The notes: generated by a model from the sequence alone, not told the origin. Shown: positions 32,200-42,419, numbered from the stretch's first letter. The stretch is 64,000 nt of DNA from Branchipolynoe longqiensis (GCA_030323885.1 CM059186.1:168017417-168081416); one strand, 5' to 3'. Made by a program: numbers and translations.

Positions 32200-32210
32200 A
32201 GGTGAGTAAC

Positions 32211-32640
32211 AAGGCTAATAGGGAGATACAAAATAGCAAATAATATAAAAATAAAAAACAATATAAATATAGTATAAATATAAACAAAACATAAAAATAC
32301 AATACACTAGGCATACAAAGCAAAGGCAAACGCAACCAGGAAAGCCACCTTGTGACACATCCACATATTGCAACACACACGACGCATATACAAGCTGTCA
32401 ACACACTTGAATGTTTTACATGTCTCAATTCCAGATGCATGTCATGCTAAATCACTAACTATATTACATGATCATATAAAACATCCACCCAGAGCAACAA
32501 GATAGCCACATACTATAAAGCTTAAGAAAAATATACTATGAATGATATGTCGGGAAATATATGCTGGAACCACCAAAATGCAATATTGCAATATCTCTAG
32601 AACTAGATTTGGCTAAACAAATACTAAAAACAACCCCCAA
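32211..32640. other. AT-rich sequence between LINE pieces
   Basis: Very A/T-rich (AAATAATATAAAAATAAAAA), with no repeat copy elsewhere in the window and no coding frame. It could be decayed 5' LINE sequence. Confidence 0.35.
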
Positions 32641-33372
32641 CAACATAACAAATCTTGGCCGCCACCCTACAGATGCTGCACAAGAACAGCAATGTGTCCC
32701 TACACACTGGCAGCACAAATGTTGACAGCAGAACAAGTGGGATGACCATTAGACAGGCTGAACAAAATCCTTCTGTAAACCATACTATAAAAGAAAATCC
32801 TCTTCCAGCACCAAGTGACTACCTGTACCTAAATCACCGCACAAATATGGTGGAAGAGATTGACTGTAGACTGTATATATATCACTAGAAAGAAAATAAA
32901 AACCAAAAACAAAACCATGCACCGTATGGGGACATGATACCAACACTACAGAAAGGAAGTTCTAGCAGCCCACCTGGAACAAACTTTTAAACTACCTATC
33001 CCAAGTGACATAGAGGTAAATGGCCAATGGGAAACTATCACTGGGGAAGTGAAGAAGTCATCTCGACACTACCTGCCCAATAAAAAAACTCAAAATCCAA
33101 AATAATCAAGAGCCATGGGTAACCCCAGAATTAATCAGCACAATTATGGACAAATACAAAACAGGTCAAATAGCCTAAACAAGCGGGGCTCTACAACCCA
33201 TAGCAGACTACCATAAAGCATAAAATTGGAGCCAGAAATCAGTGGGGAAAGCCAAGAGAAAGTACATTGTCAAACAGGATCAACAATGGGGAAAACTCAC
33301 ATAAACTTTGGAAAAATGTAAAGACACTAATCCCAAACAACACAAATAAAGACTTGATTACCCTATACAATA

Positions 33373-34017
33373 ATGAGCAAATTGAAATCAATAACAGCAA
33401 ACAAAATATACAAACATTTCTCCGCAATAGGAAATAAGCTATCCAGAAAATGTAACTCTGACTGGGCCACGAAAGCACCAACACTAAACGTAGCCATTGG
33501 GGACTGCCAAACCACAATAGAAGAAATAAAAGATCTCCTAACAAAAATTGACTACAACAAACCGTCAGGCATTGAAAACATATCAAGTATAGTACTGAAG
33601 GATGCACTTGGATGTATCCCAGATGTCTTATGTAACCTTTTCAATAAGTTATTCAGAGAAGGCACATATGTAGACGCTGGAAGATAGCCAAAGTTACCCC
33701 ACTCTACAAAGGGGGCGTAAACAAACGCTGGGTAATTGTAGAGCAATCTCTATACTACCACTACCTAGTAAACTAATGGAAAAAGTAATGCATAGTCATG
33801 TTATGGACAACCTAAATGAACACAAAGTACTAATCAGCAAACATGGTGGATTTTTTGTCTTAACTCGACAATAAAAACAATTGCTAACTTAATAAACAAT
33901 ATCTCTAACAATATCAACAAAAAGAAACTAGTGGGTGCAGCATTCATCGACTTAGCCTTTGACACAGTGGACCACACTGTCCTAATTAGCAAGCTATCCC
34001 AAATGGAAATAATAGGA
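33373..34017 (+). pseudogene. LINE reverse transcriptase, N-terminal half (broken)
   Basis: The first frame (33373-33687) covers the region before and including RT motif 1-2. A frame change follows near 33687 (AKVTPLYKGG-like reading), then LPLPSKLMEKVMHSHVMDNL and AAFIDLAFDTVDHTVLISKL in further frames. The last of these is RT motif A with the catalytic Asp. The frame runs to the solo-LTR insertion at 34018 and resumes after it. Confidence 0.8.
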
Positions 34018-34868
34018 TGAAGAATTTACTGGTGTGCTTTGGCCATCTTCAAGTTATTCTACTTATACTCACTACTATCAGGAGGAACCTGGCAACTGTC
34101 TGCAAGTCTCCCCCAACTAAATACCAAAACACAACTCATAAGAAAGAAAGGGAGACAAGTCATGCAAGATTGACAGTGATAAGGTTGATCTTTATTGCTA
34201 CAACTCTTGTTCACCTACTAGTGACCTGCCACCCTGACTCACTTACATCCTGCTGCACAGACCCACATAGCTTCTGCTTGTTAAGTCAAAATCAGTGCCT
34301 ACAGCCCATTGAACCTAAGTCCTATGGGTGTTACACACAGCTCAGTGGTGAACTGCTTCATTTGGTATCTCAAGAGTGAGTGATTGTCTGTCCAGCAAGT
34401 GCAAGGAGTTCAAGGTTGACTGGGCTCACACAGCCAGCCAATCAGACACCTCTGCAGCTTGAGAGGGGTAGTGCCCAAGAGGGGGCACATATCACTCAAC
34501 TCCAGGGCAGGTGGTGTGCATAATGTATGCAGAATGGCTGGTTTGCTTACCCAGTGGCCCTGTGGTAACAAGTAATCATCATACAATTTACAATAAACAA
34601 TAGTACATGTCCCGCTCCATTTGCACTCTTCCTGGTGTATGGAGGGAACATTCCTGTAATTACTAACCGTATCTTAATATCCAGACATCGTACCGCAATC
34701 CCGGTCACTGTGCATCATAACATTTACACATAGTTATTTCCATGTCACACAGTGATTGGGCACACATCGCATCACTATTACATAACAATGGCCCCCAACT
34801 CCATCGCCCAAGATATTGATATCATTCCAAGCTGCACTATCACGACTTAATGACTGTATATTTTTACA
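34018..34868. mobile_element. Solo LTR inserted in the LINE RT
   Basis: An 851-bp insertion starts TGAAGAATTTACTGG and ends GTATATTTTTACA, so it has TG...CA termini. It is flanked by a 4-bp direct repeat AGGA (34014-34017 and 34869-34872). The LINE reading frame before it (QMEIIG) continues in phase after one AGGA copy (VTGKWLTRYLEN), which marks the boundaries. Orientation is uncertain: the minus strand has TGTAAAAATATACAG at its start and an AATAAAG about 180 bp before its end, favouring minus. No internal retroviral genes remain, so it is an LTR-LTR recombination product. Confidence 0.85.
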
Positions 34869-34872
34869 AGGA

Positions 34873-35216
34873 GTAACAGGGAAATGGCTAACAAGATACC
34901 TAGAAAATCCGAAACAATGCACCACAGTAAAGGGGGCCATATCAAATGAGAAAAACATAAGCTGTGGGGTACCTCAGGGGTGAGTCCTAGGTCCACTTCT
35001 TTTCCTCATATACATAAGTGATCTAAACAACTGGCTGGACATTGATAACATCCATGTATATGAAGATGATATTGTGGTATACACTGCAGGCAAATCAACT
35101 GAAGAAATAGAAACAAAACTGAACCAAACACTAACAAAACTGACTGAGTGGTGCAACCTAGACAAAATATCTATAAATTGCAGTCAATTAAAAAAAGTAC
35201 AAATTTGGTACAAGAC
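34873..35216 (+). pseudogene. LINE reverse transcriptase palm (broken)
   Basis: WLTRYLENPKQCT leads into the RT core block CGVPQG/VLGPLLFLIYISDL, interrupted by TGA at 34981. HVYEDDIVVYTAGKS follows; the catalytic YxDD box has Glu at the second position (YEDD), which is not standard. TEEIETKLNQTLTKLTEWC is the usual helix after the active site. The copy cannot be functional as read. Confidence 0.85.
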
Positions 35217-35299
35217 TAACCAGTAATAATACTATAAAGTGTCCCCTGGGAAACAGTGTGCTAGAGCAGGTAGACAACTACACATACCTGGGATTGGAC

Positions 35300-35705
35300 C
35301 TAGACTGACACGTAAGTTATGACCTCTGCATAAGAAACACTATAAAAAAAGCAGACCATCAAATATGGCTCCTGGCAAAATTAAGACCCTACATGATTGA
35401 AAACATGGCAATTAAAATATATATGGGTATGATCCTCCCCTACTTTGAATACGGTGATGTAGTCTACATGGGAGGAAATACCAAACTTCTAAACAAACTG
35501 CAGGTACTACAAAACAAAGCCCTCAAAATATCTCTCCAGGTACACCAAAGATACCCTACGATAGAACTACACAACAAATGCAATGCGACACCATTGATGA
35601 ATAGAAGGGAAACACACCAGCACACCACAAAACCAGGCTACACAGTAACCCCCTGCAGGGACACCAGACATATGGCGGCCCCCAATACTACTGACAAAAA
35701 ATGAA
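35300..35705 (+). pseudogene. LINE thumb/C-terminal region
   Basis: Open from about 35393 to 35704, with YMGMILPYFEYGDVVYMGG and LNKLQVLQNKALKISLQVHQRY. This is the conserved 'LP.LEYG..V......LQ.LQNRALRI' block that follows the RT domain in CR1/Jockey-like LINEs. A frame shift separates it from the palm. Confidence 0.8.
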
Positions 35706-35878
35706 TAACACCATAGTCTATGAGAGGATTGTACTAACCATGGGAGCACATGCCTGGAATAATCAAAACACAAAACAATAGGCAATCCGTAACATTGACC
35801 ACTACAAACAAGTACTAAAGAAAGAAACTACTTCTCAACAGAATAAAACGCAGTGTGCCCCTGAGCACAGTTACTGCT

Positions 35879-36190
35879 TGCTGTGCAATAGCGCACAAAG
35901 CAAAACACAGGCCAGAAAAATGGTAGATATGGAAAGAAAAATGGACACTTGCCCTCCGAAGCACTAATGACATCAGAGAAAAAATCACCACATGGCGCAG
36001 TCCACCTGGGTATGTTACTGGCACAAATCTACACTGCTGTGCAATAGCGCACAAAGCAAAACACAGGCCAGAAAAATGGTAGATATGGAAAGAAAAATGG
36101 ACACTTGCCCTCCGAAGCACTAATGACATCAGAGAAAAAATCACCACATGGCGCAGTCCACCTGGGTATGTTACTGGCACAAATCTACAC
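35879..36190. repeat. Perfect 156-bp tandem duplication in the LINE
   Basis: 35879-36034 and 36035-36190 read identically, base for base, starting TGCTGTGCAATAGCGCAC and ending AAATCTACAC. The surrounding LINE is heavily mutated, so a perfect duplication must be recent or an assembly artefact. The unit is 52 codons, so a 132-residue minus frame shows two copies of the same peptide. Confidence 0.95.
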
Positions 36191-36664
36191 ACAAATGGAC
36201 AGGCCACCGTCATGTATCTAATCCACCCTGAAATGCAAAGTGGCTAAGCAAACAACACAAACATCCCACCTAGTCGCAGTCTTGAAGAGTCCGGGTGTGT
36301 TCTGATACACCAGCACACTATCTAAGGACAGGACTTGGGTGAAAGGGGGTTGCAACAAACCAATATGGGATGGGATCGTCTCCCACAAGGCTACGTGACA
36401 CCGAAGTAGATGTACATAGTAGGCTAAGATATCATACTCAAACAGGAAACAATTCTGGAAAAAAATACCACAAAACTAACATAGATTGTTACTAACACCC
36501 AAAACCATGAGACTGGCCTGAGCTGAAACAGGTAAACTCCACTGGGCAAAGGATCAGAACAAAAACAACATCACAGCTCTCCAGCATTGAAAACAAGTGC
36601 CCTCATGGGGCTTATACATTATGGGAAAGGTAAAATACCTTGTCACAAAAAACAAAAAAACAAA

Positions 36665-37005
36665 AAACTTGAGGTGGAAGGTGGGAGGTGGGAGCTGGCG
36701 GATGGAGGCGGGCGGCGGACGGCGGGAGGCGGGCGGTGGACGGCAGGTGGCGGATGGCGGGAGGTGGGCGGCGGGAGGCGGGCAGCGGGAGGCGGGCCGT
36801 GGACGGCAGGTGGCGGATGGCGGGAGGCGGGCGTCGGGAGGCGGGCGGCGAGTGGCGGGCGCCCGACAGCGGGAGGCGGGCGGCGAACGGCCGGGGGCGG
36901 GCGGCGGACGCGGGAGGCGGGCAGCGGATGGCGGGTGGCGGGAGGCGGGAGGCGGGAGGTGGGCGGTGAGAGGCAGGTGGCGGGTGGCGGGAGGCGTGAT
37001 ATGAG
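36665..37005. repeat. GGCGGGAGGCGGGC array
   Basis: G-rich repeats of GGCGGGAGGCGGGCGGCGG with GTGGACGGCAGGTGGCGGATGG blocks recurring about 84-87 bp apart (36731, 36815). The array starts immediately after the A-rich LINE tail. There is no gene; Ala/Gly/Arg frames are by-products. Confidence 0.9.
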
Positions 37006-37339
37006 GCCGGGACGACTGACCCCCTCTATAGGTAATGCTGACGAGACGGGAGGCGGTCGCCTTTGTGCTTATACCGGAAGTGGGCTTTGTCTTCCTTCCA
37101 GCCCCGCCTTCATTGTGCAGCTCCCTTTACAGCTGCGTGGTAATGGCGTCCGCGTCTCTAAGGCCGGACTTCTGGTCATGCGACACGGTGCGCACGCGCA
37201 GCATCCCTCTGGGCGCATCTGGGGAATGATGGCCGAGATGGTGGCGGGAACAAAGATATGTGGGCCGCCCGTGGAGGGATGGGAGGCGAGCCGGAGGGAA
37301 AGGGAGCAGGGAGAGGGCGAGGGAGGGGCGGGCAAAAGG

Positions 37340-37625
37340 GGCGGCTGAGGTGGTGGCATGGATGGGCGGGGAGGGGTGGGGAGGGGGGGGAGGGGGGTGG
37401 GGAGGGGTGTGGAGGGGTGGGAGCGGGTGGGGAGGGGCGGAGAGGGGTGGGGAGGGGTGGGGAGGGGTGTGGGAGGGGTGGGTAGGGGTGGGGAGGGGTG
37501 GGGCGGGGCGGGGAGAGGTGGGGAGGGGTGGGGAGGGGTGGGGAGGGGCGGGGGAGGGCGGGGAGGGGCGGGGAGGGTGGGGAGGGTGGGGAGGGGGCGG
37601 GGGGAGGCGTGGGTGGAGGGGTGGG
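37340..37625. repeat. GGGGAGGGGTG array
   Basis: An 11-bp-like G-rich unit GGGGAGGGGTG with GGGGCGG variants. The plus strand is an extended G-quadruplex candidate. Confidence 0.9.
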
Positions 37626-37719
37626 AGGAAGGTCGGACGTGAGTACGAGCTGTAGACGGGACGTGTTCAGTGCACAGCTGGGACGACAGTCGGGGGTTGT
37701 CGGGCAGGAGGGGTGAGGG

Positions 37720-38195
37720 AGTAGAGGTGGGGGGGGGGGGGGGGGGGGGCGGCTCTGTTTAGGTGGTGCTGAGATGCACGCTTTGGTGTGAGAGTGGTTG
37801 AAGGAGGGGTGAGGGGGTAGAGGTGGGGGGTGGCGGGGCGGCTCTGTTTAGGTGGGTCCTGAGATGCACGGTTTGGTGTGAGGGTGGGTGAAGGAGGGAT
37901 GAGGGGGTAGAGGCGGGGGGGGGGGGGTCGGATCTGCTTAGGTGGTGCTGAGATGCACGGTTTGGTGTGAGCGTGGGTGAAGGAGGGGTGAGGGGGTAGA
38001 GGTGCGGGGGGGGCGGCTCTGTTTAGGTGGTGCTGAGATGCACGGTTTGGTGTGAGGGTGGGTGAAGGAGGGGTGAGGGGGTAGAGGTGGCGGGGGGGGG
38101 GCGGCTCTGTTTAGGTGGTGCTGAGATGCACGGTTTGGTGTGAGGGTGGGTGAAGGAGGGCTGAGGGCAATGTGAGGGCAAAGTGGGGGACATAG
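37720..38195. repeat. 85-90 bp G-rich minisatellite
   Basis: TTTAGGTGGTGCTGAGATGC recurs at about 37758, 37847, 37937, 38022 and 38110. Each unit also carries GTGAGGGTGGGTGAAGGAGGGGTGAGGGG and a poly-G run of variable length that explains the period change. Confidence 0.9.
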
Positions 38196-38212
38196 TGAAG
38201 AGGGTGGGAGAC

Positions 38213-38268
38213 TGTTGTTGTTTGTTGTTTGTTGGGGCTTTACCTCCTGGCAACATCAAAGATCAGAT
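38213..38268 (-). mobile_element. SINE family tail fragment (inverted)
   Basis: TTGTTGTTTGTTGTTTGTTG then GGCTTTACCTCCTGGCAACATC is, on the minus strand, the GATGTTGCCAGGAGGTAAAG-CAACAAAC tail of SINE family 1. No body is present; it sits exactly between two arrays, as does the fragment at 63928. Confidence 0.65.
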
Positions 38269-38274
38269 TAGGAG

Positions 38275-39135
38275 AGAGTCGGGAGGGGCGGGCAATGAGG
38301 ATGCTGGGAAGTGAGGCTGAAGGGCGGGAGAGAGTCGGAGGGGCGGGCAATGAGGGATGCTGGAAGTGAGGCTGTAGGGGCGGGAGAGAGTCGGAGGGGC
38401 GGGCAATGAGGGATGCTGGGAAGTGAGGCTGAAGGGGCGGAGAGAGTAGGAGGGCGGGCAATGAGGGATGCTGGGAAGTGAGGCTGAAGGGGCAGGAGAG
38501 AGTAGGAGGGGCGGGCAATGAGGGATGCTGGGTAGTGAGGCTGAAGGGGCGGGAGAGAGTAGGAGGGGCGGGCAATGAGGGATGCTGGTAGTGAGGCTGA
38601 AGGGGCGGGAGAGAGTAGGAGGGGCGGGCAATGAGGGATGATGGAAAGTGAGGCTGAAGGGGCGGGAGAGAGTAGGAGGGGCGGGCAATGAGGGATGCTG
38701 GGAAGTGAGGCTGAAGGGGCGGGAGAGAGTAGGAGGGGCGGGCAATGAGGGATGCTGGGAAGTGAGGCTGAAGGGGCGGGAGAGAGTAGGAGGGGCAGGC
38801 AATGAGGGATGCTGGGAAGTGAGGCTGAAGGGGCGGGAGAGAGTAGAGGGGCGGGCAATGAGGGATGCTGGGAAGTGAGGCTGAAGGGGCGGGAGAGAGT
38901 AGGAGGGGCGGGCAATGAGGGATGCTGGGTAGTGAGGCTGAAGGGGCGGGAGAGAGTCGGAGGGGCGGGCAATGAGGGATGCTGGGAAGTGAGGCTGAAG
39001 GGGCGGGAGAGAGTAGGAGGGGCGGGCAATGAGGGATGCTGGGAAGTGAGGCTGAAGGGGCGGGAGAGAGTAGGAGGGGCGAGCAATGAGGGATGCTGGC
39101 GAGTGAGGCTGAAGGGGCGGGAGAGAGTGGGATGG
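38275..39135. repeat. 57-bp minisatellite
   Basis: About 15 units of GCGGGAGAGAGTAGGAGGGG, CGGGCAATGAGGGATGCTGG and GAAGTGAGGCTGAAGGG. Fifty-seven is 19 codons, so minus frames read repeated SASLPSIPHCPPLLLSP-like peptides inside 367-829 residue pseudo-ORFs. Confidence 0.95.
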
Positions 39136-39139
39136 AGCG

Positions 39140-39565
39140 CGAGAGCGACAGCAACGAGAACAAGGACAAGAGCAGGGATAGGGATGAGGACGTGGATAGG
39201 ATATGGGTAGGGACAGGGAGAGGGAGGGAGGGGGAGATGGGCAGAGAGAGGGATAGGGGGAGAGGGAGAGGGACAGGGGAGAGAACAGGGATAGGGATAG
39301 GGATAAGGACACATATAGTATAGGGGTAGGGGCAGGGAGAGGGAGCGTGGGGTATGGGACAGGGAGAGCAATATGGGAGAGGGAAAGGGACAGGGGCGAG
39401 AACAGGGTCAAGAACAGGGACATGGATAGGGATAGGGAGAGGGGACAGGGACGGATATGATATGGGTAGGGATAGGGATATGGGATGGAGAGGGACAATG
39501 AGAGGGAAAGGTGGGAGGGATATTGATAGGGATAAGAATAGGGATATCGAATGGACAGGGACAGG
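39140..39565. repeat. AGGGATAGGGACAGG hexamer array
   Basis: Purine-rich GGGATA/GGGACA/GGGAGA hexamers with longer recurring words (GGATATGGGTAGGGACAG). It has a telomere-like G-run spacing but is not TTAGGG. Confidence 0.85.
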
Positions 39566-39694
39566 AGAGAAGACGGGTACAGCCTGGTGGGACGGTTGTA
39601 ATACCCCGGTGTGAGAGTGGGACGGAGGGGGTGAAGTTCCTAGGGTGTGGGTTAGGGTGGAAAAACTGGGTGGAATCGCCAGGAGTAGCCGCCC

Positions 39695-40486
39695 TCTAGA
39701 CCGCCCCGCCCCGCCCCGCCCCGCCCCGCCCCGCCCCCGCCGCCGCCCCGCCCGCGCCCCGCCCCGCCCCGCCCCGCCCCGCCCCGCCCCGCCTCCCGCC
39801 CCGCCGCCGCCCCCCCCGCCCCGCCCCGCCCCCGCCCCGCCCCGCCGCCGCCCCGCCCCGCCGCCCCCGCCCCCGCCCCGCCCCGCCCCGCCCCCGCCCC
39901 CGGCCCCGCCCCGCCCGCCCCGGCCCCGCCCCCAGCCCCGCCCCGCCTCGCCCCGCCCCGCCCCGCCCACGCCCCGCCCGCCACCGCCCGCCCCGCCCCC
40001 CCGCCACGCCCCCCCGCCTCCGCCCCGCCCCGCCCCGCCTGCCGCCCCGCCCCCACCCCGCCCCTCCCGCCCCGCCATGCCCCGCCCCCGCCCCGCCCCG
40101 CCCCTCCCCGCCCCGCCCCGCCTCGCTCTGCCCCCGCCCGACCACCCGGCCCACCACATCCCCGCCCCGCCCGCCCCGCCCCCGCCGCCCCGCCCCGCCC
40201 TGCCCCCGCCCGCACCGCACCACGCCCCGCCCCCGCCCCCCCCCCCCCGCCCCGCCCCGCCCCGCCCCCCCCCGCCCGCCCCGCCCCCCCCGCCCCGCCC
40301 CCCCCGCCCCCCCCCCCCCCCCCCCGCCCCCCCCCGCCCCCCCCGCCCCCCCCGACCCCCCCCGCCCCCGCCCCCGCCCCGCCCCGCCCCCCCCCCGCCC
40401 CGCCCCCCCCGCCCCCCCCCCCCCCCCCCCGCCCCGCCCCCCCCCCCCGCCCCCCCACCCCCCGCCCCCGCCCCCCCCCCCACCGC

Positions 40487-40518
<32 letters not shown>

Positions 40519-40545
40519 CCCGCCCGCCCCGCCTCAACCCCACCC
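39695..40545. repeat. (CCCCG)n and poly-C array
   Basis: CCCCGCCCCG repeats turn from about 40230 into poly-C with sparse G (a C run of more than 25 near 40490-40517). This is the same motif and strand as 8125-8432. Single-base slippage means true length and sequence are doubtful. Pro/Ala (plus) and Gly/Ala (minus) frames up to 829 codons are artefacts. Confidence 0.95.
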
Positions 40546-40885
40546 AACTGTACCCAGCACCGCCACGTCCCATCCCACACCGCCCAACCCCTCCCCCACC
40601 TCGCCTTGCCCCCCCCCGCCCCACCCCGCCCCCCCCCCACCCGCCCCACCCCCCGCCCCCCCACCCGCCCCCCACCCCCTCGCCTTCCCCGCCTACACCG
40701 CCCCCCCCCACCTCGCCGCCCCCCCCCACCGCCCCACCCCCCTGTCCCGCCCTACACCGCCCTACCCCACCCCCCCTGTCCCGCCCTACACCGCCCTACC
40801 CCGCCGTATAACGGCTCACTACAGACGGCCCTACCACGTCCCATCACCCCCCCCCCCCCCCCCCCCCCCCTCCCTGCCCCATCCG
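40546..40885. repeat. C-rich decay zone with CCGCCCTACACCGCCCTACC units
   Basis: The right edge of the C-rich complex: CCACCCGCC words, then a 36-38 bp repeat around TGTCCCGCCCTACACCG (near 40742 and 40781), then a poly-C run at 40848-40870. Confidence 0.8.
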
Positions 40886-40889
40886 GACA

Positions 40890-41130
40890 CACAGCAGGCC
40901 AACGTCGGCAGACTCATCCCACGGACTCATTAATGAATAAATAGAGACAGCTTCTGGAATCGGCTTCGGGAAGAACCGTATGTGTAAGAAGGTCTACTAT
41001 ATATGCACACATAGAGGCGAGTTGTAGCGGAAGCTTCTACGTTGTCCTGGTTTACTAAAATACCCGACTTCACCGACTCCACCCTGCTTTAAACGACGAC
41101 TAATTTACTTAATCACAACATTAAGTTAGT
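40890..41130. other. Unique sequence, no gene seen
   Basis: Return to balanced base composition; no coding or repeat signal was recognised. Confidence 0.4.
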
Positions 41131-41134
41131 ATGG

Positions 41135-41280
41135 GATACCAGCTCATGGTGCCAGCGGGCTCGGCTCACAGCGGGGCAGCACTATAAAGCACCATGAGTG
41201 TGCACTGTTATTAGTCAGTATCCATCCTCATATGAACTTAGCTATTGCTATAATGTAAACAACAAGAAACACACGAATCA
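41135..41280 (+). mobile_element. SINE family 1, 3' half
   Basis: GGGATACCAGCTCATGGTGC, GCAGCACTATAAAGCACCATG, GAGTGTGCACTGTTATTAG and TATGAACTTAGCTATTGCTA, then AACAACAAG. The head and the first body segment are missing. Confidence 0.75.
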
Positions 41281-41289
41281 TATACCATC

Positions 41290-41490
41290 ATCTAACTAGC
41301 ATTTACAATCATCATGACACATCACGGTGTAACTAGCCCTATCCCCTACATCCAGAAGACCCTGCCTTCAATGCTGATGAATCAGGTATTGTGAAGAACA
41401 AAATACCAACTGAAATATTGTACTTAATGAATAATGTTTGTCATTGATATCACGTAGTATACAATGTCATGTCCAGTCCAATACAACTTA
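41290..41490. other. Unique sequence, no gene seen
   Basis: AT-rich spacer between a SINE and an LTR-like unit; nothing was recognised. Confidence 0.4.
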
Positions 41491-41497
41491 TAATAGT

Positions 41498-41790
41498 GTA
41501 GTAGTCCAGACATGAGCTCCACTACTATATAGTGGCGGCAAGGACTGCTCCGTCAGTATCGCAGTTTACAGCGATATGTAGTGGTACGGTAGCCGCCGGC
41601 CAGTGCTGCCACAGGGCTGCCACCTACTGCATGCAGATAGTGTAACCTACCCCTCTGATGAAGTTGATGTGGGACCTGGCAGGGCCGAGGCGGGTCACTT
41701 GATCATGGATGTCACAGTGAGCAGAGAATAAAGACGATTGAGAAGCAAGCGCACTCATTCTTCTGCTTGCTTGGGGGGACTAGAGCATGT
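41498..41790 (+). mobile_element. LTR-like copy, related to 51694-52044
   Basis: It begins TGTAGTAG and shares in order with the minus-strand unit at 51694-52044: ACATGAGCTCCACTAC, GTGGCGGCA, a GCTGCCACCTACTGCATG block, TGATGTGGGACCT, GATGTCACAGTGAGCAGAG and then AATAAA (about 41729-41734). The AATAAA position fits an LTR poly(A) signal. The right end is not resolved. Confidence 0.6.
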
Positions 41791-41794
41791 GGGT

Positions 41795-42415
41795 CCAGTT
41801 CTGGGTGGCCAACAAAGGGGCCCCATCAAAATACCAAAAATGATTATGTTATTACTATGATTGCATGCTCTTCACCACTCATTTAAATCCAGCCTGTCGT
41901 GCTCATCTGAGAAACAATCTCAAAACTATGCCACTAACTGTACGTTGCCTTAATGCTCCACAGTCAGTGTTGTGTTCCTAAAGCCGCACGTGAGTATCTA
42001 ACTCAGCCTCAGATCGGCCAGTGCTATTCCCAGATAACTCGGGCTCTAAGCGCCATATCGGGCAACACCTGTTTGGTCTCACGGCCTGTGTAGACAAGGT
42101 GCGTGTGAAGACCTGGGTTCACCTGAGGCACCTGGTGCACCCAAGGATATGTAGGTGCACCTGGGCGGCGTCCAGACCGGTGACGTCACTGCCACCCGCA
42201 CCCCATCATCTAATGGGCATTACCCAGAAAGCACAGCGCTGTCCTGTGCGGTAACGACTGGTATAACCCATTAGGCGCGTCGCGTCTGTGAGGTGATATC
42301 TAATTGTTTGGTTGTGTCAGCTGGTCAGGACAACTCGGGGCAAATAAACCACACAACTTTGATATCAGTGTTCCCGTGGCCATATGGAAATGCTTTCATA
42401 TACATATATACACAT
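41795..42415. other. Unique sequence, no gene seen
   Basis: A 77-codon plus frame (42021-42254) has no recognised domain. GCACCTGGTGCACC and AGGTGCACCTGGGC words recur near 42122-42162. Confidence 0.35.
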
Positions 42416-42419
42416 ATGG

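Larger units (their letters stand above)
32640..36655 (+). mobile_element. CR1-like LINE, degraded, hosting a solo LTR
   Basis: The plus strand carries, in order: a linker region between endonuclease and RT (PWVTPELIS near 33119, KLWKNVKTLIPNN near 33306), RT fingers (NKPSGIENISS near 33558), palm A (AAFIDLAFDTVDH near 33938), a solo LTR (34018-34868), palm B (CGVPQG, then a stop at 34981-34983, VLGPLLFLIYISDL), palm C (YEDD at 35059-35070 instead of the usual YADD), thumb and C-terminal regions (ADHQIWLLAKLRPYMIENMA near 35350) and a 3' end GCATTGAAAACAAG...GGGCTTATACATTATGG followed by an A-rich tail. Frameshifts and stops are frequent and the endonuclease is not visible. The layout and motifs fit the CR1/Jockey side of LINE phylogeny; clade is inference. 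Confidence 0.85.

Noticed and set aside
39140..39565. Interstitial telomere repeat
   Set aside because: Units are GGGATA/GGGACA, not TTAGGG or its usual variants.
38240..40729. 829-codon minus-strand open frame
   Set aside because: It spans the 57-bp, hexamer and (CCCCG)n arrays. Composition is array-driven (Gly/Ala/Arg, then Ser/Pro/Leu repeats) and its reading follows unit lengths without stops, so it is not a gene.
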